From contig JBCAML010000001.1 of the NCBI GenBank assembly GCA_038503075.1, positions 2,108,001-2,172,000 on the forward strand: DNA of 64,000 nucleotides, given 5' to 3'. Origin of the DNA: Gyromitra esculenta (lineage: Eukaryota; Ascomycota; Pezizomycetes; Pezizales; Discinaceae). Shown here piece by piece: positions 22,957 to 34,378 of the stretch (positions are counted from its first letter, which is position 1; each line of letters starts with the position of its first letter). A program made the translations under genes and the position numbers. The notes below the pieces were generated by a model. The model worked only from the letters and a program-made list of their open reading frames with translations, was not told where the DNA came from and did no database searches.

Positions 22957-22980
22957 AAGGGCTAGGGCTAGGGCTAGGGA
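22957..22980. repeat. GGGCTA hexamer repeat
   Basis: AGGGCT units repeat between three and four times. It resembles a degenerate telomere unit, but is far too short to call interstitial telomere. Confidence 0.7.
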
Positions 22981-24089
22981 CCTGGGTTCCTGCTGTATTT
23001 GTTTGTAAACCAGGTTACGGGAACTGCATGCTATTTATTTGGCAGTTAGCGCGCAAGATAGTTATTCCGATCGATTTGGTATATACCAGGTAACCACTAC
23101 CTATAATGAAAAGCCCCTAAGTATATGTAGCACGTTTTTCTCTCTCATAAATGTGTCCAGTATACTTGCATCCGGAAGCAATCACCATTTACAAATCACT
23201 GAGTAATATCAAGGCTCCACTATGGATCAGATAACGGTAGTATTCGCGGAAGGGAATCTTTGGACTATTGCAGAATTTTAGACATGTTTACCTCTTTTCC
23301 CCGCTAGCCGATTGGGTAGCTATGTACATACATGTATACGTAGTACCTGCATGTGTGAACCCTATTATTTAATTACTTGGCCATTTAAGCTTTTTCTAGA
23401 TACTCAATCATACTTGCAGTTACGTGATCTACGACATAAGGCTTCTGGAAGGAAATAGAGCTCTTAATTTACTGTGCACGTGTGCGCAGTAATTAGACGC
23501 AACTAGCTTTAATGTATGGTCTTGCTACCCACGCTATTGGCACTCCGCCAACCAATAAAGCGCACGTTACCACCTACATACAAATTAAAGAATCTCTATC
23601 TATACACACATTTACTACACAGGCGGTTTCCCGGTTCCCTGATGGCAGACGGCTAAATCTTGACATTGACATAGGTATTGATATTGTGGACGGGGAAAAA
23701 ATCGTGAGTTATGGATTTTTTTTGTTGGCGAGAAATCGAGTAAGTACATAGTGTTGTGGCTATATATGATCAAAATAATGATCATATACAAGCATTGCGC
23801 ATATGTGGTGCTTATTTGCGGAAATACCAGGTCATTTAGTTTCGTGAACAGTTTAATCATATATTATCACTCGATTTCAAACTGTTGTAGAAAATAAGGT
23901 ATCGTGATATTGTGAATTTCATTTCATCATGAGAAAATCGTTAATCCTCTACTAGAGCATCTTCTGAAAACCAAAATTTCTTAGCCTTAGTGTGCGCCCC
24001 TAACCAAAATCCCCCTGAACTTTGGCATATATATGCAACCAATCTCGTTATGGTAGCCATTAACCATTGCCCACTCCCAATCCCGCACA

Positions 24090-26201
24090 CTAAGTTAATC
24101 CCGGCGTCTGTTCTAGATGCACACCACTTGTCTTCCCCTTCCCCTCCCTCTCTTCCACCCCCGTTTCCACACCGACCATCCTCCGCTCCACCGTCTTCCC
24201 CCTGGTACTCCACACCCCTCCCGTGATCCCGCCTCTGTCAAACAGCCTATCCACATCCTCCAACTCCAACCCCTTCGTCTCCGGAAAGAAGCAAAACACA
24301 ATCGGCACCATCAACGCATTGAACAGGGCAAAAATGATAAACGTCTTCCACCCAATATTCCCAATCGCAATCGGCGTGATTTCCACCACCGCAAACACAG
24401 CCATCCAGTTAAACGCACTTCCAATCGCCTGCGCTCTACTTCGTAACCTCGTTGTCGATACCTCACTCCCGTAATACCATGGCACGGGCAGCCACCCGAT
24501 CCCCAAGAATATCTGGAATAAGAAAACCATAGCGCAAGCGCCGTAGGCGGCAGAAACCGTGTTGAGCGAGAGGAGGATGGACGCCATAGAAAAGCAGAAA
24601 CAAAGGCCCATAGAAGAGAACATTAGTAGAGGTCGACGACCGAGTTTGTCGACTATCCAGAGGGGTATGAAGGAGCCGATAAGGTAAGTTAGCGAGGTAC
24701 AGCCACCGAGGATGAGAGACATATTGCGGGACAGGCCCATGGTAGATTGATATACGACGGGGGCGTAGTAGTTGATCATGTTTGCACCTAAAGTCCGAGT
24801 GATTAGCTATGATGATATTTTATTTTATTTTCTGTTATCGAGTATGTATTTATGCGGGCTGAGTAAAAAAAAAGGGGGGGGTTACCAGTGGCTTGTTGCA
24901 TAACCATGACGGCTATCGCAAGGCAGATCCTTCGGAAATTCTGGATCTTCCCCATTGCGAATAGCTCTTTGAATTTGAATGGGCCGCCCTCACTCTCCAT
25001 TTTGACAGACGCTTCGATATCCCTATGGAGCTCAATAATGTGGGGGTGCTCCGGAGAGAATTCTTTCCCCTCGAGGTCAGCTAAGACCTGGGAAGCCTCT
25101 TCATTGCGACCTTGGGCTACGAGCCATCTGTTTGTTTTGTGGCAACGAATTCAGAACACGCCATTGAAAGGGAGAGATAACCAAAACGCTCAATAGGGAA
25201 AATCAAGTATTTGTGCTCCCTACCTAGGTGTCTCCGGAAGAAAGCAGATCTGTATGATAAGGAGGACAGCGAATATACCCTGAAAACCGAGCGGAAGTCG
25301 CCATTGCATTGGGCCGTCGGTGAAGGAGGTCCCATAATCCAACCAGTAAGCTGATCTTTCGGTCAGTAATCACGGATTATTATCTTTTTTTTTCCCGCAG
25401 TTGCACCCCACGGCAGCTGCAGGTGCCGAATCAAGATGCCGAATCGACATACCGATGCAAAGACCGAAAATCGTAACAACAGCTTGCGTCGTAAGTAGCA
25501 TCCCCCTTACCCGTGCAGGGGAGCACTCCGCTTGGTATACTGGGATAGTACTGGAGTTGAAGCCGTTACCCTATATCCCGATCGTGATGTTAATCATAGA
25601 TTCGCACTCACGATCCAAGTCAATGATCGAACGTACAATACCGGTGACGATCCTTCCAACAATTAATTGAGCTCTTGTGAACGAACTCGTTAATATGGCG
25701 GTGCCGATTAACATCGCGATCCCACCGGCAAGTATCATCCGTTTCCGCCCCATCTTTTCGCCGATGTAGAAACATAGGATGGAGCCAACTACACAGCCAA
25801 TCTATTCCGATATCCACTTTCGTGTTGAGCAACAACGATCATCTCCTCTTCTCCGGATATAAAATCATGGAAAATGCATGTGTGTGAGAAAGCTCACATC
25901 ATAGATGGCGACAATGGTGCCTTGTGTGGTGGTATTCGGATACCCGAAATCCTTTGCAAAGCGGTTATCAGCACCGATGATACCGCTCATAACACCTTTT
26001 GTCCGGAGAAAAAATGATTAGTGAGCGGATCCACATCCGGTAGCGGCGGGGGAGAGGGGGGGGTAAAAATGGCCGGTAAAATAAGAAATTGACTTGATTG
26101 TTATATTTACCTTGGTCGTAGCCCAGCAACAGGAAGCCTTGACAGCAGCATGCGGTGATAGTGTAGACGAGGGTGTTCCCATAGAGTTTGGGTTTCCACA
26201 T
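24090..26201 (-). CDS. MFS sugar-porter transporter, 512 aa, probable L-rhamnose importer
   Basis: Seven exons: about 26201-26111, 25995-25898, 25801-25637, 25570-25453, 25350-25224, 25127-24886 and 24787-24090; total 1,539 nt. Sugar-porter hallmarks are visible once spliced: GYDQG in helix 1, GEKMGRKRMILAGG after helix 2, GNGFNSSTIPVYQAECSPAR, RVRGMLLTTQ, LPETPRWLV at the end of helix 6, MQQATGANMINYYAPVV in helix 7, DKLGRRPLL, and FFPETKGLELEDVD at the C-terminus. The C-terminal cytosolic tail is charged. It is transcribed divergently from the rhamnonate dehydratase over a shared 1.5-kb region. Transport of a hexose-type sugar at the plasma membrane follows from the family; rhamnose specificity is inferred from the neighbours. 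Known Aspergillus rhamnose transporters may belong to another MFS group, so this needs testing. Confidence 0.9.
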
Positions 26202-27721
26202 GGTTTAGTAATAGGTTATTGCAATTGGCTATTGGTATATCCTTCTTCGAGCACCCTTTCCTTTTCGATGTGATTCGATTCTGTACCCTCTCACAAAAAC
26301 TTCGATCCACAATAACAACGAAGTAGAATGGTGTAATCTCGTAGAGAAAGCTGGGAAGGAAATAAGGAGAAAAAGATAGATAGTTACTCGTCCCCGGTTT
26401 ATAAAGAAAGAAGAGATCTAGGGTAAGAAGTCCATGTAGCGAACACTAATATACAACTACATGCAATATATCTCTTTTCCTAAGCGAACACTCCCAGTAC
26501 CTGGGAAATCCGTCGTGGAATTCGGTTCAACGTTTTCCGATATACGATGACCTGGCTTCACTGCGGGAAGGGTCGATCACTGCAACTTCTGTGAGAGGAG
26601 TGAATGCCCGGAGTCTTTCCGTTAATACTGGGTTTCTATGCTTCTACTTCTCGATGGCTGCATGCACACCATTGCGGCACCGGCACATCGACTTAAGATT
26701 AAGGTGGTGGAGCTGCAATTAATTATGTACTGAATCACGGTTACACACCTACATATGTTGTACATGTAGTATGATCATGGTCATCACTCGGCGCGGCGGA
26801 GCCAAGGAACGGAACTATACTCATCTTAAGAATTACCAAGAAACGCATTTCTGGTTTAACCCCCACCACTTCCCCACAATACCTCCATTCGGAATAGGGT
26901 AAGGGTTTATGCGAGTGACAACACCTCGGAAAAAAGAGAGCTCGGCGGAACCTCGCTACAATGTTCGCCGAAACAACCGAGTGCGCGGGGAAGACAGCTA
27001 ACCCCCAATTCCAATACCAATGGCGGTTAGTGGGGCGAGGGGGGCAATGGGAAAAATGTTTTGCGATTATCCCTTTTACCCCGCCTTTCCGTCTTCCCCG
27101 ACGATGATTCGTAGAGAGCGCTGCCCTGCGGGTTGAGCTACGATACCTGGATGGGTTCTTGTTTTTCTTTTCTCTCCGTTTGTACGAAAAGAGCCGGTTG
27201 CTAGGAACTGGGAGTCGTGGAACCGCTGTACTGTCGTAACGGGCGCGGCGGTGGACATCTAGCTATGAGATGAAGCTGCAGCCAAGGAGGGAGGGAGGCA
27301 AATGCGGTTGCAGGTGTTTAAGCCGGGCTTCCTGGGGCGGCGGCCATGTGAGGACGTATCACAGAGCAAGGACTTACTCGAGTAGGTGGGGGAGGTCGGA
27401 GCAGTGTGAATGTAAGGTGCCGAGGGGGCGGTTGAAGCTGTATAGGGGATCATTTGTATTCCCTTATTAATCTAGTCTAGTGAGTGATAGATTGTGTCTC
27501 TCTCCTACTTACCTCCCCTAACTCCCCTACTACGGAGAATCGGCGCTCGCGTGTTCCTGTCTTCTTTTGGTTTTTTGATTTTGAAAATTTAAATCTAGGA
27601 CCCTATAAAGCTTCGCTGCCACTCCCACACCCTTTCTCTGCGATTTTCTTCCTACTATCCCAGCTTCCTTCTTCCAATCTCTCCCAGTTTTCATAGAGCT
27701 TCCGCCATTCCCTCTCTAACC
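26202..27721. promoter_or_regulatory. Divergent promoter region between transporter and rhamnonate dehydratase
   Basis: 1.5 kb with no supportable exon. A TATAAA lies at 27604-27609, about 113 bases before the dehydratase start. An inverted CGG-containing pair (CGGCGGAAC...GTTCGCCG) at 26943-26970 could be a binuclear zinc factor site, but the evidence is only shape. A TACATGTA octamer sits at 26761. Confidence 0.45.
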
Positions 27722-29179
27722 ATGTCTGGACTTAAGACCTTTCCTACCATCAAGTCGATCAAGACCTTCGTCACTCAAGGCGTTGGTTCTGGCGGCGACT
27801 ATCATAATGTTGCCGGTGGCCATTGGTAAAGCTCACATCCTTTAATTCCTAATATCTTACGGCCCATCCTAACAATGTATTTCCTAGGCTCGTCGACACG
27901 CCCATTGCCAATCCCATGTCACGGTTCGAGCAATACAAGCACTCCCGCACCTCCTGGGGCATCAACGTTCTCGGGTCCTTCTGCGTCGAGATCGAAGCCA
28001 CAGACGGAACCAAAGGGTTCGCCACAGGTTTTGGCGGTCCTCCAGCTTGCTGGATCGTACACAACCATCTCGAGCGCTTCCTCATTGGAGTAGACCCCCG
28101 CAACCTGTCGCTGCTATGGGACCAAATGTTCCGTGCAACGACCTTCTACGGCCGCAAGGGCTTGCCCATCGCTACTATCTCTGTCGTTGATCTAGCGCTC
28201 TGGGATCTGCTAGGCAAGATTCGCAGGGAGCCAGTATACAAGATGATTGGCGGCGCAACGAGGGAGAAGCTGAGTTTCTACTGCACGGGACCAGACCCTG
28301 TGGCTTCGAAGGAGATGGGATTCTTTGGTGCAAAGGTTCCATTGCCGTATGGACCCGATGACGGCCATGAGGGATTGAGGAAGAATATAGAGTTCCTGAG
28401 GAAACATCGGGAGTCTGTGGGACCAGACTACCCAATCATGGTGGATTGCTATATGGCGTTGACGGTGCCATACACTATCCAGCTGGCTACCGCGTGCTTG
28501 GATCTCAATATCAATTGGTGGGAGGAGGTTCTTCACCCTGATGACTCTGATGGTTTCAAGCAGTTGAAACAAGCTCTACCACAGTTGAAGTTCACCACCG
28601 GAGAGGTAAAAGAACCCCCAAAAGCTCCCGCTATAACAATATAATGCTAACAGAATTCCACAGCACGAATACACCCGCTACGGCTTCCGCAAACTGATCG
28701 AAGGGCGCTACCTCGATATCCTCCAACCCGACGTCATGTGGGTTGGTGGTCTCACCGAGCTCCTCAAAGTCACCGCCATGGCTGCCGCCTATGACATTCC
28801 CGTAGTCCCACACGCATCCGGACCATACTCCTACCACTACGTCGTCTCGCAATCCAACTGTCCATTCCAGGAGTACCTTGCAAACTCACCGGACGGAAAG
28901 AGCGTGTACCCTGTGTTTGGCGATATGTTCACCAACGAGCCCATCCCGATTAATGGCTCGATGGACGTATCTGTACTCGACAAGCCTGGATTCGGATTGG
29001 ACATTAACCCCGCAGCGAGGCTTATCGATGCGAAGTACCTCCTCAACCCTACCCCGCAGAAGGCTTTGACGCCAGTGCCGGTGACGAAGCAGGCTCCTAA
29101 TGGCACTAACGGGACGACAAACGACGTCAATGCCTCGAACGGAGTCGTTAAAAATGGTGAGGCGAATGGTATACATTGA
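27722..29179 (+). CDS. LRA3: L-rhamnonate dehydratase, 445 aa
   Basis: Removes water from L-rhamnonate to give 2-keto-3-deoxy-L-rhamnonate, the third step of the non-phosphorylated rhamnose route. Exons 27722-27825, 27888-28605 and 28664-29179; total 1,338 nt. It is an enolase-superfamily protein. The N-terminal GSGGDYHNVAGGHW and TSWGINVLGSFCVEIEA blocks match the bacterial RhmD family closely. Probable Mg ligands are Asp in MVDCYMAL, Glu in WWEEVLHP and Glu in TTGEHEYTRYG. The Asp of QPDVMWVGGL and His of VPHASGPYSYH would form the catalytic dyad. The C-terminus carries a non-conserved Asn/Gly/Thr-rich tail of about 30 residues. It differs clearly from the galactonate dehydratase of galacturonate catabolism. 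It is first in a same-strand trio with the dehydrogenase and aldolase, suggesting co-induction. Confidence 0.93.
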
Positions 29180-29725
29180 CTATCAAAGAAATGGAGGAGG
29201 TGGTCCAAGTAGTGGTTGTGTACGTGTGTGTGTGAGCGTGCTTTCCGAATTCCGGAGAGATAGAATCTTGTGTAAAGTATCCGGTTTGACGACGACGTTT
29301 GGTCGTATAGCTAGAGAGATGAAGCTACGATACCTTTTTTTGTGTATTTTCATATGTATTTTCATGTCTGGTTTTTTTTTCGTTTTTACTTGTACCTATT
29401 TCTGGACCCTTTTTTTTTCGTTTTCTCATGTCATGAATATCATTGCAAATGAACGTATGTGTGTGTAACAGCTGCACAAACTCTCACCCGAGAAACCGAG
29501 ACATCCGTGAAATTCTCCGAGAAAAAAGGCCGTCGCGCTATCACGTGACGAGTATCGTGTATCCTCCCCCGCAGTAGAAGTGTTTCATCCTTCCTTTCGT
29601 TTACGTTCGGGCCATTGGGTGTTAAACCCAGACATATAAGTCCAGTGCCCCCATTCGCTTTTCGCCCATTTCAAGTTCACAAGCACAAACCACTTGACCT
29701 ACCGAATCCACCTCTCTCTATAAAA
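29180..29725. other. Intergenic, dehydratase terminator and dehydrogenase promoter
   Basis: T-rich 3' flank (29330-29420) followed by the dehydrogenase promoter. An ATATAAG box lies at about 29634-29640, roughly 90 bases before the start codon. Nothing else is seen. Confidence 0.5.
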
Positions 29726-30808
29726 ATGTCGGTCAAGCTCCTCACCGGTAAAGTAGTGGCCATAACTGGCGCAGCAACCGGAATAGGCCGTGCCATAGCC
29801 ATTAGCATGGCTGAGCACGGCGCCGCCATATCAATAAACTATCTAGGCCCGTCTCAAACCACCGAGGTATCGACCCTCCGAAACGCTATCGAATCCGCAC
29901 CCATATCCGGAAGCTTCCTCTCCATCCCCGGCGATATCTCGCTTCCGGAGACCTCGCAAGAGCTAGTGGCAGAGACAGTGAAGAAGTATGGTAAACTAGA
30001 CGTCTTCGTATCGAATGCGGGAGTGTGTCAATTCGCCGATTTCCTTACTCTGCCGGCACCGCTCTTTAAACGCACGTTAGCGATTAACCTTGGGGGTGCG
30101 TTTTACGGGGTGCAGGCTGCGGCGCAGCAGATGGTTGCGCAGGGAACCGGGGGTTCTATCATTGGGGTTTCCTCGATATCGGCTCTTGTGGGGGGCGCTG
30201 GACAGACGCATTATACGCCGACGAAGGCGGGGGTGCTAAGTTTGATGCAGAGCTGTGCGGCGGCGCTGGGAAAGCATGGGATCCGATGTAATGCCATCCT
30301 GCCGGGGACCATCAAGACAGCGCTCAACGAGGAGGATCTAAACAATGATGCGAAGAGGGAGTATATGGAGGGACGGATACCGCTGGGAAGGACAGGGGTG
30401 CCGGAGGATATTGGTGGGCCTGCGGTGTTTTTGGCGAGCGATTTGTCGAAGTATATGGTAGGCGTTGCTCTCTAGATCTAAGTGAGATCACGTGGATTGA
30501 TTGCTGATGGGTGTTTTTGGATAGACTGGATCGCAGTTACTCGTGGGTGAGTTTTTTGTATTCCAACTGTTATTCTGGCCGTGTACTCCAATTGCTATTA
30601 TTGCCCTCCCTTCTCTCCCTTCCATAGCGATTGCTATTATCGCCATATCCTCCCTCCCCTATAGCTGCAATTGCTATTATTACCATATCTTCCCCTTCCC
30701 TTCTGAAACTCCAATTGCTATTCTTATCTTCTCCCTCATTGTGTACCCCGAGTTGTGGCTAACAAGGATGACGACACAGATGGAGGACTATTTGTCAACC
30801 TACAATAG
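29726..30808 (+). CDS. LRA1: L-rhamnose 1-dehydrogenase, SDR family, 260 aa
   Basis: Oxidises L-rhamnose to the lactone using NAD(P)+, the entry step of the pathway. Exons 29726-30457, 30525-30546 (22 nt) and 30780-30808; total 783 nt. The start MSVKLLTGK is chosen because it begins directly before the Rossmann motif; the upstream in-frame extension starts at a non-ATG codon. Motifs: cofactor-binding TGAATGIGRA (residues about 14-23), NAGVC, catalytic Ser in SSISALVGGA, Tyr and Lys in HYTPTKAG, then GIRCNAILPGTI. Splicing through the 22-nt exon yields the conserved C-terminus TGSQLLVDGGLFVNLQ, shared with yeast L-rhamnose dehydrogenase. Retaining intron 1 stops translation after a few codons. 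Its position between the dehydratase and aldolase supports the rhamnose assignment. Confidence 0.93.
30562..30730. repeat. Tandem 39-44 bp repeat inside dehydrogenase intron 2
   Basis: The core ATTGCTATTAT recurs at about 30591, 30630, 30670 and 30714 (last copy diverged), each followed by a CT-rich spacer. A weaker copy lies at about 30562. It fills most of the 233-nt intron 30547-30779, which is much longer than neighbouring introns. Confidence 0.8.
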
Positions 30809-31720
30809 CTCCCGTAATGCCGTACGGTTGAAAGGAGGTTTTCCTGTCCAAGATATATGCGGTGCAGAGTGTTTTTCCGAACAGAGACTTATTTCCTTCA
30901 CATATATGTATCTATGGAGAACGGGAACGGGAACCATTCCCAGCAGAAGAACGTGGACATCTGCAATAGCAGATAGAGTAATATAGCAGACTTCATCCCA
31001 TCATCGCATGCCGTAGAACCGCACCCCAGTGATGAGGATGGATGTAGATGGATGTAGATGTTTTATTCAGGCTGAATTGCACATCTCGAGAGGACACGTG
31101 AGGGAGTTGAGTGGATGTTGTCGGCTGATGGAGGTTAACTCGAGTTATCTCGAGTTGTCCATGGTGTTGCCTATCGGTACCGGACTCTGTTATCTGCACA
31201 CAGACGGTAGTTACAGAGCCGCCGCGCCAACCGGAGGATTATGCAAGCACCTCTTCGCTTCCTCTGTACATGTAGGTACTCTATCTACTATCTACTGTCT
31301 CCAACTACTTCCTCCTCTCCCCCTGCAGAGGCTTACCCCCCCTCAATCCCACAGTTATCGGGTACGTTGCAGCGGAACTTAGGGCTAGTCGTCGGAGCCA
31401 GAAGAGCGCCTTACCGGAATTTCTACTGCAAAATGCTGGCCATTTCGGTGTAATGGCGACCGAGATGCGGTGACCGAGCAACCAGAGCCGCGTTACCCTG
31501 CTGTGCTGTACCCCACACTCAGTTCCTCCCATGCACGTCCTATCACTCGGCTACCCTGACTGCCGAACCCTAGCCCTGCATATCCCCTCCCTCTCCGTGG
31601 AGTTTCCGACGGCATCCCCGCTGTCTTGTGCCTTACTTTCCCTCTCCTTGTTGTCCATCATTCAGTTCTTTTCGAAATACTACCTGAAATCCAGTCTCTC
31701 AGCATATACCGTAGCACACA
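30809..31720. other. Intergenic between dehydrogenase and aldolase
   Basis: 0.9 kb holding the aldolase promoter. A CT-rich stretch runs up to the aldolase start, and a TACATGTA octamer occurs at 31267. The open frames look incidental. Confidence 0.5.
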
Positions 31721-32765
31721 ATGGCTCCCTCGCTTCCCCCCGCTGGCGGAATCTATGTCCCGGTACCTACGTTTTTTGTGAGCAAATCAGCATCAACCTA
31801 CAATGCTAGCACACCTCCCCTCGATCTAGAAGCTCAGGCTGCACATTCAGTTCATCTTGCCCGCTCTGGCGTCCGTGGGCTCGTTCTACTGGGCTCAACC
31901 GGTGAAGCTGTGCATCTCACACGGTCAGAGCGAACGGTCCAAGTCAAGTATGTTAGAACTGCGCTCGAGAACGCTGGTTTTAAAGACTACCCGCTTATTG
32001 CAGGAACGGCGACGAATGGGATCGAGGAAACGATAGAATTATTGAAGGAAGCGAAGGAAGCGGGTGCGCAGTGGGGACTAGTCCTTGCACCCAGTTACTT
32101 TGGTGGTGCGGCGAGTCAGGATGGTATTATTGGATGGTTTACAGCAGTTGCCGATGCGAGCCCAATCCCAATCATGATGTAAGCTCGTTTCTCCCTCCCC
32201 CCTTTATATATTCCATTTTTCACTAATACGAGGTAGCTACAACTACCCTGGCGTATCAAACAATGTGGTCCTCCCACCCTCAACCTACCGACATCTCTCC
32301 GCACACCCCAACATTGTCGGCGCCAAACTCTCCCACGGCGACATCTCAGCACACACACAGATTGCACTCGACCCCCGCATCGACACCACATACTTCCACA
32401 CCTTTACTGGTCTCGGCCAACAACTGTTCCCCATACTACAGGTCGGGTGTTATGGCGCTATCGACGGTCTCGCGGGCATCTTCCCGAAGACTGTGGTTTT
32501 GCTATATAATCTAGTAACGATGGAGGGACCGCTAGATAATGACCGGCTAGAGAAGATCAGGTCGCTGCAGTATAGGGTTAGTTGTGCGGAGATGCTTATT
32601 GAGAAATGGGGCACGGTGGGGATTAAGGAGGCTGTGAGTAGAGTGTTAGGGTTTGGGGATGTGGATGGTGGACGGCTGCCGCTGGCGAAGGGGATGGGGG
32701 ATGGTGAGTGGGAGAAATGGAGTGAAGCTATAGGCGCCATAAAGGATATTGAGGCGAGCTTGTAG
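31721..32765 (+). CDS. DapA-family 2-keto-3-deoxy acid aldolase, 328 aa, probable L-KDR aldolase
   Basis: Probably splits 2-keto-3-deoxy-L-rhamnonate into pyruvate and L-lactaldehyde. Exons 31721-32178 and 32237-32765; total 987 nt. The fold is dihydrodipicolinate synthase/N-acetylneuraminate lyase type. It shows GIYVPVPTFF at the N-terminus, LLGSTGEAVHLT (the GxxGE signature), YNYPGVSNN with the catalytic tyrosine, and the Schiff-base lysine in IVGAKLSHGD. This is also the family of fungal L-threo-3-deoxy-hexulosonate aldolase (GaaC/Lga1) of the galacturonate pathway. Sequence alone therefore cannot separate the two activities; the rhamnose-type dehydratase and dehydrogenase next door favour the rhamnose acid. 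The cluster lacks any HpcH/HpaI-type aldolase, the type I recall for yeast LRA4. Confidence 0.85.
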
Positions 32766-34378
32766 TTGCGTTGTAGGTAGTTTTGTTGAATATACCAACT
32801 GTAAGATCATGGAGTCTCACTCGTGTACTATTTGTAGTAGCCAGATTTGGCGCTATGCCTACGGAGGTTGGCGCACTTCCTCGGCTGGTGACAGTAGTTG
32901 GCAGAAGGCTAATTTAGGCTAGACCTTTCTGGGGCCTGTTGGTATGTGAATAAAGCGGCGTTGAGTATGTGTAGCGAAGCAAGTTATCTCTTGTGAGTGT
33001 TGATTTAGGCTTCTCTCCTTCTTTTCCATAGACGGCATATTTAAACTCGTCCATCCACTCTACAAGAAAATCAGCAACTTTCCCTATATACTCCACTACC
33101 TCCAACTACAGCTTCTACCCCTGGACTTGTGTGGGTTTCTTGTGGTGTGTGGGGATATGATGGCTTAGTGTTCTGCGTGGCACCGATAGTAATTTTAATC
33201 ACTATATATCACTCGCGCAAAACTCAAGCCCAGCTAAACGACGAAGCACCAAAACGTCCACATGAGTCGTCCTACCTGATTTATAGCTAGGTTTAAAAAG
33301 AAATAGATCCATTTCTAGCGCTTCCTTAGCAGTGGTACACGATGATATATTCAGAGATACCCAGCTGGATCTCGGGTGTCAGTCTACGCCAATCCCTATC
33401 ACCTGAAACAATCCTACAATCCTGCAACCGAAAATTGAAAAGCCTAGTGCGCCACAAGGTCACTCTCTTCCCCCAAGACCCAGGTGGGGGGGTTCGAATT
33501 TGAGCTCTTCTGGATAACCAACTAACTGTGATGGTCTAATCCAAGTCCTAATAAACCCCCACGGGACTGCGAGTATATACTTTCGGGAGGGGGGTCTAGT
33601 TCGAGAGTGACAGAAAACGTGTCCAATCTTCTCACCTCGGAGATAGATTGTCTCTTGCACGAAGAGGTGAGCCTGGACGATCTAGTACTGTTTCTCCCTA
33701 GGAACCATCACGTAGATGTGGTAAATACCCCTCATCAAGGGGCACTCGACTAGTGGTTATAGACTAGGCTTTAAACCCCCCTCTCTCACACACAATGCAC
33801 AGCCACCGAAATCAACTCACGCTAGAATCTAGGGCATCTACAATAAGTTCGTTATGATTCGGTCATGATGGGGTGGGTGATGGTAGATGCACCCGGGTAG
33901 GGCTCTTTAAACTATCCGATCTAAACTTTTTCGGAATATCTGTATACCCTCGAGCTCTATCAAAACCAAGGCTGGAGTAAAAGACTATGTAGTGTGTATT
34001 CGCATGAAAATAGGAACCGGTAATCAGTCATCGATGATGAAATTGCCGGCCCAAACTCTCTCTTTCACCCAGTATCTACTAACATAATATTGACACACCT
34101 AAGCTAGAAATAAAAAGTCAAAACCAAAGCTGAAGTCATGCACGCACACACTCTCTCGGAAAAAGATGAAAATTATAACTGATGATTGATTGATGATGTT
34201 GATGAATTTGTCTCTCCCCTCCTTCATTTCTCATTTTCCTTTTTTAGTTTTGATACTCCCATCCCTTTCCCTGCCCCCTTCTCGAATATGCACTTCCACC
34301 CTCTTACCTTTTTACGATTCACCAACCAAGCACTCAACCTACCTTCTACGATAAAACAATACAAAATCTCGCGGTTAT
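32766..34378. other. Intergenic between aldolase and VPS5
   Basis: 1.6 kb flanked by the 3' ends of converging genes, so it should hold both terminators. I see no gene, repeat or RNA I can support. Confidence 0.6.

Larger units (their letters stand above)
17754..24089. other. Gene-free region between regulator and transporter
   Basis: About 6.3 kb without a supportable exon. It holds the regulator promoter with a 9-bp tandem repeat (17794-17830), a GGGCTA repeat (22957-22980) and four TACATGTA octamers (19247, 19542, 20422, 23329). The open frames are short and lack motifs. The minus frame at 19339-19563 has a protein-like composition but no recognisable family. Confidence 0.55.

Noticed and set aside
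24090..32765. Galacturonate (GAA) catabolic cluster
   Set aside because: The aldolase family fits, but the dehydratase carries RhmD-type GGDYHN and GINVLG blocks and the SDR ends like rhamnose dehydrogenase. Galactonate dehydratase has a different N-terminus, and no galacturonate reductase is present.
33480..33500. GGTTCGAATTT as a tRNA B box
   Set aside because: No A box or acceptor stem could be paired around it. No convincing tRNA was found anywhere in the window.
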